Source of the DNA: an uncultured Erysipelotrichaceae bacterium
GTDB taxonomy: Bacteria > Bacillota_I > Bacilli_A > Erysipelotrichales > Coprobacillaceae
Reading direction: 5' to 3'
NCBI GenBank assembly: GCA_947573745.1
Contig: CANPGX010000093.1
Coordinates: 1 to 5,145 of the forward strand
Length of the DNA stretch: 5,145 nucleotides
Shown here: in pieces, positions 1 through 4,948 of the stretch
How positions within the stretch are numbered: position 1 is the stretch's first letter
Layout of the letters: each line of letters begins with the position of its first letter
Position numbers and translations under genes: made by a program
Notes under the pieces: generated by a model
The model's input: only the letters and a program-made list of their open reading frames with translations
Database searches by the model: none
What the model was told of the DNA's origin: nothing

Positions 1-993
1 GAAGAGCATTTCAAGGAAGTTACAGAGGCTTATGAGGTGTTATCTGATGCAGATAAGAAAGCTGCTTATGATCGCTATGGTCATAGTGCTTTTGAACAAG
101 GTGCTGGTGGCTTTGGTGGTGGTTTCACGGGGGGATTCCAAGATGTAGATTTGGGAGATATTTTCAGTTCCTTCTTTGGTGGAGGCACTGGATCGTCACG
201 ACGTCGTTCTAATGCACCTATGCGTGGAGAAGATCGCTTCATGCAAATGGAAATAGATTTTATGGATGCTGTACGTGGTAAAAAAGCAGAAATCAAAGTG
301 AATTATGATGAAACATGCCAATTCTGTAATGGTACTGGTGCTAAATCAAGTTCAGATTTACAAACATGTTCACGCTGTCAAGGAACAGGACAAATCCAGA
401 CGCAACAAAGAACAGCATTTGGCGTCTTTATGAATACAACAACGTGTCCTGATTGTAAAGGAACAGGAAAGACCATCAAGGAAAAATGTCCACATTGTTC
501 TGGAAAAGGCTACAACAATAAGAATGTTACAGTTGAACTCAGTATTCCAGCAGGTATTAATACACACCAACAGTTGCGTGTTTCGGGAAAAGGTTATCGT
601 GGACAAAATGGCGGACCTAATGGAGATTTATTTGTAGAAATCTATGTTAGACCACATTCACATTTTGTTCGTGATGGACAAAATATTTTAGTGACAATTC
701 CAATTTCTTCAGTCAATGCCACTTTAGGTTGTGAAGTAGATGTACCTACAGTTTATGGTGATGTGATGTTGAGAATTCCTGAAGGTACACAACATGGCAC
801 GACTTTTAGATTAAAAGGTAAGGGTATGAAGAGTATCCGTGGTGATCAATATGGTGATCAGCTTGTTAAAGTGGAAATCAAGATTCCGACGAAGTTGTCT
901 AAAGAAGAAAGAGAACTTTATCAAAAACTGCTTGATAAGACAAAGAAAAAAGATTCCTTCTTTGATAACTTTAAAAAGGCATTTAAGATCTAA
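1..993 (+). CDS. dnaJ: Chaperone protein DnaJ (Hsp40), 5' end outside window
   Basis: This is the co-chaperone that stimulates the DnaK ATPase and delivers unfolded proteins to it in the cytoplasm. The frame is open from base 1 (330 codons here). It starts within the J domain: the end of helix III and helix IV are visible (EAYEVLSDADKKAAYDRYG), but the HPD motif lies upstream, so about 40 residues are missing. A Gly/Phe-rich linker follows at roughly codons 30-60. The zinc-binding domain has all four CxxCxGxG repeats, beginning at window codons 106 (CQFCNGTG), 123 (CSRCQGTG), 149 (CPDCKGTG) and 163 (CPHCSGKG), so it is a complete type I DnaJ. The C-terminal substrate-binding domains include GDLFVEIYV and RLKGKGMKS. 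No true start codon is in the window; the GTG at 37 is internal. It is probably the last gene of an hrcA-grpE-dnaK-dnaJ type operon (inference), because a strong terminator begins at its stop codon. Confidence 0.97.
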   Translation, partial: EEHFKEVTEAYEVLSDADKKAAYDRYGHSAFEQGAGGFGGGFTGGFQDVDLGDIFSSFFGGGTGSSRRRSNAPMRGEDRFMQMEIDFMDAVRGKKAEIKVNYDETCQFCNGTGAKSSSDLQTCSRCQGTGQIQTQQRTAFGVFMNTTTCPDCKGTGKTIKEKCPHCSGKGYNNKNVTVELSIPAGINTHQQLRVSGKGYRGQNGGPNGDLFVEIYVRPHSHFVRDGQNILVTIPISSVNATLGCEVDVPTVYGDVMLRIPEGTQHGTTFRLKGKGMKSIRGDQYGDQLVKVEIKIPTKLSKEERELYQKLLDKTKKKDSFFDNFKKAFKI

Positions 994-1025
994 AACAGAG
1001 AACGATTATGTTCTCTGTTTTTTTT
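992..1025 (+). terminator. Rho-independent terminator of dnaJ
   Basis: A perfect 11-bp stem (AAACAGAGAAC at 993-1003 with GTTCTCTGTTT at 1010-1020) encloses a 6-nt loop and is followed by a run of T to 1025. The stem starts at the last base of the dnaJ stop codon. Read on the minus strand, the A residues before the stem give only a short U tract, so it works mainly for dnaJ. Confidence 0.9.
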
Positions 1026-1030
1026 GCATG

Positions 1031-1058
1031 AAAAAAGGAGCCTATGCTCCTTGTTTTT
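1031..1058 (-). terminator. Rho-independent terminator of rpmB
   Basis: A 7-bp stem (AAGGAGC at 1035-1041 with GCTCCTT at 1046-1052) has a 4-nt loop. On the minus strand it is followed by a run of six U (complement of 1031-1036). It lies about 20 bases beyond the rpmB stop. The plus strand also has a T run after the stem (1054-1058), so it may act in both directions as a back-up for dnaJ. Confidence 0.85.
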
Positions 1059-1078
1059 CATCATAATCTAGATGTTCA

Positions 1079-1264
1079 TTATCCAGCTTTTCTTAATGTT
1101 TTTAAAGTTCTTGCAGATACTCGCACCTTAGTAGGTTTACCATCAATAAGAATCGTTGCTTTTTGTAAGTTAACGTTCCATCTTCTTCTACTAGAATTTA
1201 AGGCATGAGAACGATTGTTTCCTGACATAGGACCTCTACCAGTAAGTTGATCTTTTCTTGACAT
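1079..1264 (-). CDS. rpmB: 50S ribosomal protein L28
   Basis: A 61-residue basic protein of the large ribosomal subunit. It shows the family signature near the N-terminus (TGRGPMSGNNRSHALN), the RRRWNVNLQKATI core and the VRVSARTLKTLRKAG C-terminus; 61 residues is normal for L28. It has no cysteine, so it is a form without the zinc-binding Cys pairs. The start at 1264 is chosen because an excellent Shine-Dalgarno (AAGGAGGT) sits 7 bases upstream and MSRKDQLTGRG matches L28 N-termini. An in-frame ATG at 1315 would add 17 unrelated residues and lacks a ribosome binding site. It is divergent from the asp23-fakA operon and convergent with dnaJ. The rpmB / yloU / yloV neighbourhood is well known in Firmicutes. 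Confidence 0.97.
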   Translation of the reverse strand: MSRKDQLTGRGPMSGNNRSHALNSSRRRWNVNLQKATILIDGKPTKVRVSARTLKTLRKAG

Positions 1265-1271
1265 TAAAATT

Positions 1272-1279
1272 ACCTCCTT
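1272..1279 (-). promoter_or_regulatory. Ribosome binding site deciding the rpmB start
   Basis: AAGGAGGT on the minus strand, 7 bases before the ATG at 1264. This fixes the start of L28 and excludes the longer in-frame reading from 1315. Confidence 0.9.
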
Positions 1280-1313
1280 TTCTAGTCGCTTTTTGATACT
1301 TAAATAGTGTACC

Positions 1314-1360
1314 ATTATATGAATTAAAATGCAATTATATTTTTTCTTTTTTTGTTGAAA
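1314..1360 (-). promoter_or_regulatory. Candidate rpmB promoter region
   Basis: Two perfect TATAAT hexamers occur on the minus strand, at 1314-1319 and 1334-1339. The outer one has a TTTCAA box (1355-1360) only 15 bases away, which is short spacing. The inner one has no recognisable -35 at the usual distance. A promoter must lie here because rpmB is the first minus-strand gene, but which -10 is used cannot be decided by eye. Confidence 0.4.
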
Positions 1361-1392
1361 TATTGAAAAAATAACGTATAATGAGATATAAT
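1355..1392 (+). promoter_or_regulatory. Twin sigma-A-type promoters for asp23-fakA
   Basis: Two staggered promoter-like pairs read toward asp23. The first is TTGAAA at 1355-1360 with TATAAT at 1377-1382 (16-base spacer). The second is TTGAAA at 1363-1368 with TATAAT at 1387-1392 (18-base spacer). Both -10 boxes match the consensus perfectly. Transcription would start around 1389-1399, giving a leader of about 55-65 bases. Confidence 0.65.
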
Positions 1393-1405
1393 TATAAAGA
1401 ATGAA

Positions 1406-1434
1406 AAATAATATCTAAAGAAAAGATATTATTT
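1406..1434 (+). other. Hairpin in the 5' leader of asp23-fakA
   Basis: A perfect 11-bp inverted repeat (AAATAATATCT at 1406-1416 and AGATATTATTT at 1424-1434) surrounds a 7-base loop AAAGAAA. It ends six bases before the AGGAGG ribosome binding site (1441-1446). The stem has only one G-C pair and no U tract follows, so it is not a terminator. It could shield the mRNA 5' end, or be a binding site for a dimeric protein, or be chance in AT-rich DNA. Confidence 0.4.
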
Positions 1435-1453
1435 GAAATAAGGAGGAATTTAA

Positions 1454-1810
1454 ATGATCGCAAAGAGTACGAAATTAGGAAATATTCATGTTTCTAATGA
1501 AGTCATTGCTTTAATTACAGGTGGTGCGGCTACAGAGTGTTATGGTGTTGTAGGCATGGCTAGCCAAAAGGTTTTAAAAGATGGTTTTTATGAATTATTA
1601 AAGAAAGATAATTATGCCAAGGGTATTGTTGTAAATGAAGGTGAAACTGGCTTAATTATTGATGCGTATATTATTGTAGGTTATGGTATGAAGATTACTG
1701 AAATTGTTTATGAAGTACAACAGAAAGTGAAGTATGTTCTTGAATCTACTATGGATGTTGCGGTTGAAGCTGTGAACGTTTATGTTCAGGGTGTACGTGT
1801 CATTGAGTAG
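1454..1810 (+). CDS. Asp23/Gls24 family envelope-stress-type protein (YloU-like)
   Basis: 118 residues, close to the usual length of the YloU branch of the Asp23/Gls24 (DUF322) family. Family features are the N-terminal LGNIHVSNEVIALITGGAATECYGVVGM, the central GLIIDAYIIVGYGMKITEI and the C-terminal VNVYVQGVRVIE. No signal peptide or membrane segment is visible, so it should be cytoplasmic or peripherally attached. The biochemical role of YloU proteins is not established; related Asp23 proteins are tied to cell-envelope homeostasis. The start is supported by AGGAGG at 1441-1446, 7 bases before the ATG. The stop lies 14 bases before fakA, so the two are almost certainly cotranscribed, as yloU-yloV are in other Firmicutes. 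The pairing suggests a role linked to membrane lipid supply (inference). Confidence 0.93.
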   Translation: MIAKSTKLGNIHVSNEVIALITGGAATECYGVVGMASQKVLKDGFYELLKKDNYAKGIVVNEGETGLIIDAYIIVGYGMKITEIVYEVQQKVKYVLESTMDVAVEAVNVYVQGVRVIE

Positions 1811-1824
1811 CTGGAGGATGTATT

Positions 1825-3456
1825 ATGAAGAGCATAAATGGTGAATTGTTTAAAAAAATGATTATTTGCGGTGCTAATGTATTGCATAATCATCATCCAG
1901 AAATCGATGCGTTAAATGTTTTCCCTGTACCAGATGGAGATACTGGAACCAATATGAGTTTGACTTTTTCATCAGGAGCTAAAGATATTGAAAATATGGA
2001 AACGACAGATATTTATGAAGTATCTAAACGTCTTTCAAAAGGACTTTTGATGGGAGCACGTGGAAATTCTGGTGTCATTCTTTCGCAAATCTTTAGAGGG
2101 ATTTCTATGGGATTTGAAGGAAAGCAAGAAGTAGACGCTATAGCTTTAGCACAGGCTTTATCTAATGGTGCTAAAGTAGCCTATAAAGCTGTCATGCGAC
2201 CTGTAGAGGGGACTATTTTAACGGTTATTCGTGAATCCACAGAAAAAGCTTTAGCGTATGTTACGGAAGGCATGGATATAGAGGAATTATTTTCTTATTT
2301 TGTTTCTTGTGCAGAAGAATCTTTAGAGCATACACCTGAACTTCTTCCTGTTTTAAAGGAAGTGGGTGTTGTTGATAGTGGTGGCGCTGGTTTGTTGTTG
2401 GTATTAACAGGGTTTCTTGCTGCTTTAGCGGGAGATGAAGTTGAACGTGTAGATATTCAAACAGCCAGTCAACAAATGGAAAGTGTCGCTGGCGTTGATA
2501 GTGATGGTGAAGAAGGCTATGGTTATTGTACAGAGTTTATTGTACGCCTAGATCCAACAAAGATATCAAAATTTAAAGAAGAAAATTTAAAAAAGGAATT
2601 ATCTAGAATTCCTGGTGAAAGTATTGTTGTTGTGCAGGATGAAGATATTGTCAAGGTTCATGTGCATACTTTAAAGCCAGGCAACGCTTTGAATATAGCT
2701 CAACGTTTTGGTGAATTTGTCAAATTGAAGATTGAAAATATGCAGGAACAGCACAATTCTCTTATTGAGATGGAAACATCAAAACCTGTTGAACTCAAAG
2801 AAGTGGCCATTGTTTCAGTGGCTGCAGGTGATGGTGTTAAAGCGATGTTTGAAGAACTTCAATGTGATCATGTTGTCAGTGGCGGACAAACGATGAACCC
2901 TTCAACAGAAGACATTGTACAAGCTATTCGTGATGTGCATGCAAAGAAAGTCATTATTTTGCCTAATAACTCAAATATCGTGATGACAGCACAACAAGCT
3001 TCTTCTATTTTAGAAGGTGAAATAGAAGTGGTTGTGATTCCTTCAAAGACGATTCCACAAGGATTATCTGCTTGTATTATGTATAATAAAGAAGCTTCTT
3101 TTGAAACAAATATTGAAGAAATGAATGAAGCCATTAAAAATGTTAAAACAGGCCAAGTCACTTTTGCTATTAAGGATACGAATATTGATGGTATCGACAT
3201 TAAAGCTAATGAATATATGGCTTTAGTTGAAAAAGATATTATTGAGTGTTGTCCAAATCGTCAGGATGCTATTAAAAAAGTGATTGATAAATTGATTGAA
3301 GAAGATAGTGAAATTGTGACATTAATTGCTGGTGAAGATGTTCAGGAAGAAGATTTAGATGACATTGTTTCTTATATTGAAGAACATTATGAAGTAGAAG
3401 TTGAAGCAACCATGGGATTGCAACCAGTTTATTCTTATATTGTTGGTGTTGAATAA
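1825..3456 (+). CDS. fakA: Fatty acid kinase catalytic subunit FakA (YloV, DAK2 domain)
   Basis: FakA phosphorylates fatty acids held by the binding protein FakB (DegV family), making acyl-phosphate for phospholipid synthesis. The length, 543 residues, is normal. The N-terminal DhaL-like (DAK2) kinase domain (about 1-200) has the Mg-ATP aspartates in VPDGDTGTNM (D37, D39), then MGARGNSGVILSQIFRG (76-92), RPVEGTILTVIRE (125-137) and VDSGGAG (183-189). The middle domain has GYCTEF (C235) and KVHVHT (H279, H281). Their spacing resembles a Cys/His/His metal site that I recall from Staphylococcus aureus FakA. The C-terminal domain includes GGQTMNPST (353-361) and ILPNNSNI (378-385), and the protein ends in an acidic stretch and QPVYSYIVGVE. 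The ATG at 1825 follows CTGGAGG (1811-1817). It is second in an operon with the asp23-family gene. No fakB gene is in the window, and recG/plsX, common downstream neighbours elsewhere, are absent. Confidence 0.95.
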   Translation: MKSINGELFKKMIICGANVLHNHHPEIDALNVFPVPDGDTGTNMSLTFSSGAKDIENMETTDIYEVSKRLSKGLLMGARGNSGVILSQIFRGISMGFEGKQEVDAIALAQALSNGAKVAYKAVMRPVEGTILTVIRESTEKALAYVTEGMDIEELFSYFVSCAEESLEHTPELLPVLKEVGVVDSGGAGLLLVLTGFLAALAGDEVERVDIQTASQQMESVAGVDSDGEEGYGYCTEFIVRLDPTKISKFKEENLKKELSRIPGESIVVVQDEDIVKVHVHTLKPGNALNIAQRFGEFVKLKIENMQEQHNSLIEMETSKPVELKEVAIVSVAAGDGVKAMFEELQCDHVVSGGQTMNPSTEDIVQAIRDVHAKKVIILPNNSNIVMTAQQASSILEGEIEVVVIPSKTIPQGLSACIMYNKEASFETNIEEMNEAIKNVKTGQVTFAIKDTNIDGIDIKANEYMALVEKDIIECCPNRQDAIKKVIDKLIEEDSEIVTLIAGEDVQEEDLDDIVSYIEEHYEVEVEATMGLQPVYSYIVGVE

Positions 3457-3479
3457 AATTATGAATTGATGCTTAAATA

Positions 3480-3503
3480 GAGCCTGATTAATTTCAGGCT
3501 TTT
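3480..3503 (+). terminator. Probable terminator of the asp23-fakA operon
   Basis: A 7-bp stem (AGCCTGA at 3481-3487 with TCAGGCT at 3494-3500) has a 6-base loop and is followed by a short T run (3500-3503). A longer T run occurs at 3512-3518. It lies 24 bases after the fakA stop. The U tract is short, so termination may be incomplete. Confidence 0.7.
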
Positions 3504-3568
3504 AGTATACATTTTTTTACATAGAAAGACACTGAAGTCATAAAGTATTTATAAAAACTGGAGGATAT

Positions 3569-3786
3569 ATGAAACAAAAATATATATTTGATGCCTTGAT
3601 TCATGAAACTTTGCAAAATGGCGGAGCATATATCATTTTTCCATGGGATATACGTCAAGAATTTGGAAAAGGACGTGTGAAAGTTCATGTGACATTTGAT
3701 GATGTGCCTTATGATGGAAGTATTGTCAATATGGGAATAAAAGATCCGATGGTGATATCGTTCATGTTGTTGTAGAATTACGATAA
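3569..3786 (+). pseudogene. DUF1905 family gene with internal out-of-frame deletion
   Basis: The N-terminal 60 codons match the DUF1905 family closely: GGAYIIFPWDIRQEFGKGRVKVH, then VTFDDVPYDGSIVNMGIKDP. Intact members have about 95-100 residues and continue with a CYIIG-type strand, a short helix and a final GDTVHV-type strand. Here the open frame leaves the family after GIKDP (codon 60) and stops at 3775 (68 residues, ending MVISFMLL). Reading from 3748 in another frame gives DGDIVHVVVELR and a TAA at 3784-3786, which is the family's C-terminus. About 20 internal codons are therefore missing, and the deleted length must be 1 modulo 3. The start has GGAGG at 3560-3564, so a 68-residue truncated product may still be made. 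The molecular function of DUF1905 is unknown. The family comparison is from memory. Confidence 0.8.
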
Positions 3787-3838
3787 AGGATAATTTATGA
3801 TAAAAGAGAGCATAGAGAATGACTTTATCAAAACAAGT

Positions 3839-3844
3839 GAGGTG
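3839..3844 (+). promoter_or_regulatory. Ribosome binding site deciding the acetyltransferase start
   Basis: GAGGTG lies 6 bases before the ATG at 3851, and the protein from there (MILETERLYMREL) begins exactly as RimJ/RimL-type acetyltransferases do. An in-frame ATG at 3797, preceded by AAAGGA at 3785-3790, would add 18 residues with no family resemblance. Confidence 0.7.
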
Positions 3845-3850
3845 AAAAGG

Positions 3851-4363
3851 ATGATATTAGAGACAGAAAGATTATATATGCGAGAGTTGAGACAGTCAGA
3901 TTTTGATTCTTTGTGTAGAATTTTGCAAGATGAGGAAGTGATGTATGCTTATGAAGGTGCATTTGATGATGATGAAGTACAAGCATGGCTTGATCGACAA
4001 ATTTTACGTTATCAAAAGTGGAACTTTGGATTATGAGCAGTTGTTTTAAAAGAGAACGATAAAATGATTGGACAATGTGGACTTACAATGCAACCATGGA
4101 AAGAAGATGAGGTATTAGAAATAGGCTATTTATTTGAAAAGTCGTATTGGTATCAAGGATATGCCACTGAAGCTGCTATAGCTTGTAAAAAATATGCTTT
4201 TGAAGTATTAAAAGCTAAAGAAGTCTGTTCTATCATTAGAGATACAAATATACCTTCACAAAATGTGGCTATAAGAAATGGTATGACCATCATGGATCAA
4301 TGGATAAAGCATTATCGTGGGGTAGATATGTTACATGATAGATATGTTATAAAGAGAATATAA
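3851..4363 (+). pseudogene. GNAT (RimJ/RimL-type) N-acetyltransferase interrupted by one in-frame TGA
   Basis: GNAT enzymes transfer an acetyl group from acetyl-CoA to an amine; the substrate here is unknown. Read through, the gene encodes 170 residues, normal for the family. Visible parts are the N-terminal ETERLYMRELRQSDF, then MIGQCGLTMQPW, the beta strand EVLEIGYLF, the acetyl-CoA-binding loop WYQGYATEA (codons 100-108; relatives have RGKGYATEA-like sequence) and the C-terminal DTNIPSQNVAIRNGM. Codon 62 (4034-4036) is TGA between FGL and AVVLKEN, where relatives, as I recall them, have FGLWAV. A single TGG to TGA change explains it. Both sides stay in the same frame and no other damage is visible. 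The upstream fragment (61 residues) lacks the acetyl-CoA site. The next in-frame ATG (4064) has no clear ribosome binding site, so without UGA readthrough the enzyme is dead. Confidence 0.85.
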
Positions 4364-4481
4364 TGGTAAAAAAATGTTTATGATGATCTAGATAAAGGGT
4401 GAACTATCCTAGCAAAATTGTCAAAAACTGTTGATAGAAAAATATGGATCAAAGTTATATACTTAATGGTGAGGTGAGTTT
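4364..4481 (+). promoter_or_regulatory. Intergenic region before the HTH gene, weak promoter candidate
   Basis: This 118-base gap has no clear terminator hairpin. TTGATA at 4431-4436 with TTATAT at 4455-4460 (18-base spacer) is a weak promoter candidate, but it would start transcription almost at the ribosome binding site (GAGGTG, 4471-4476). A small palindrome ATCTAGAT lies at 4386-4393. Nothing here is strong evidence for a specific site. Confidence 0.25.
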
Positions 4482-4745
4482 ATGAACTTTCAAAATCATT
4501 TATTCGAAGCAAGAAAAAAAACAGGACTATCACAAGAAATGGTGGCTGAAAAATTAGGCGTAAGTAGACAGACCATTTCAAAATGGGAAACAGGTGAAAC
4601 TATCCCTGATCTTTATCAATCAAAGCGATTAGCGCAATTATATCAGTTATCTTTAGATGAGTTGATAGAACTTGATGTTGATCTAAAAGAAATAGAAAAG
4701 ATCATTAAAAATACAGATGAAAAAAGAGAATCAAAGATTGATTGA
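4482..4745 (+). CDS. Xre-family HTH transcriptional regulator, shortened by a TGA at codon 88
   Basis: The 87-residue open product holds a complete Xre/Cro-type helix-turn-helix at about residues 6-60: FEARKKTGLSQEMVAEKLG, then VSRQTISKWETGETIPDL with the classic recognition helix, then QLYQLSLDELIEL. An acidic/basic linker follows, ending in KRESKID. The TGA at 4743-4745 is followed in the same frame by 62 codons that look genuinely coding (see next entry); the family would have Trp at this position (IDWT). The natural product is therefore inferred to be 150 residues, with the stop at 4932-4934. The shortened protein keeps the DNA-binding domain and might still bind DNA, but it loses the C-terminal part. 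The start is supported by GAGGTG at 4471-4476. The target genes are unknown; the adjacent GNAT and HAD genes are candidates only by position. Confidence 0.8.
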   Translation: MNFQNHLFEARKKTGLSQEMVAEKLGVSRQTISKWETGETIPDLYQSKRLAQLYQLSLDELIELDVDLKEIEKIIKNTDEKRESKID

Positions 4746-4934
4746 ACCCATGCGTGGAGTAAAAAGTACCCTGTATTAGCCACTTATCCAAGCCAAGTAG
4801 ATATACCTAAATATGCTAAGGAAATAAGAAAGTTACTCAATCAGTTAAGCGATGATCATGGATATAATGAATTAGAGAGTATGCTTATTTTAAAGGATAT
4901 TCTGTATCATGAGTGGAAAGATAAAAAAATATAG
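4746..4934 (+). pseudogene. Detached C-terminal part of the HTH regulator
   Basis: This continues the frame of the HTH gene past the TGA at 4743-4745, for 62 codons up to TAG at 4932-4934. It reads THAWSKKYPVLATYPSQ, then VDIPKYAKEIRKLLNQLSDD, then HGYNELESMLILKDILYHEW and a lysine-rich end. The amphipathic helices, absence of stops and conserved-looking Trp residues argue that it is real coding sequence. It resembles C-terminal domains that I recall on HTH regulators of gut Firmicutes. The only internal ATG, near 4875, has no ribosome binding site, so it is unlikely to be translated on its own. Its function is not known. Confidence 0.7.
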
Positions 4935-4948
4935 AAAAGAGAAAGATG

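Noticed and set aside
37..39. GTG at 37 as the start of dnaJ.
   Set aside because: The frame is open to base 1 and the upstream codons encode J-domain helix III, so the gene simply begins before the window.
839..1066. 75-codon plus-strand frame at the end of dnaJ.
   Set aside because: It is the +1 shadow of dnaJ and runs through two terminator hairpins.
1265..1315. Longer L28 reading from the ATG at 1315 on the minus strand.
   Set aside because: The extra 17 residues do not resemble L28, there is no ribosome binding site for that ATG, and the AAGGAGGT before 1264 would lie inside the coding region. One candidate -10 box overlaps the upstream ATG.
2868..3200. 110-codon open frame on the minus strand inside fakA.
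   Set aside because: It lies wholly antisense to a clear fakA domain, its translation looks like no protein family, and it has no ribosome binding site context; it is a coding shadow.
3494..3688. 64-codon minus-strand frame over the fakA terminator and the start of the DUF1905 gene.
   Set aside because: It overlaps a terminator hairpin and a recognisable plus-strand gene, and its translation is unlike known proteins.
3797..3850. ATG at 3797 as the start of the acetyltransferase, or a separate short leader peptide.
   Set aside because: It is in frame with the GNAT gene, so it is not separate. The added residues have no family match, and the ATG at 3851 has a better ribosome binding site and the canonical N-terminus. 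It is kept only as a minor alternative.
4064..4363. Second half of the acetyltransferase as an independent 99-residue gene.
   Set aside because: The ATG has no clear ribosome binding site, and the product would lack the N-terminal strands of the GNAT fold; it is the same frame as the upstream half.
4386..4413. Imperfect inverted repeat CTAGATA / TATCCTAG as an operator or terminator for the GNAT-HTH gap.
   Set aside because: It needs a bulge, has no U tract, and this level of symmetry is common in AT-rich sequence.
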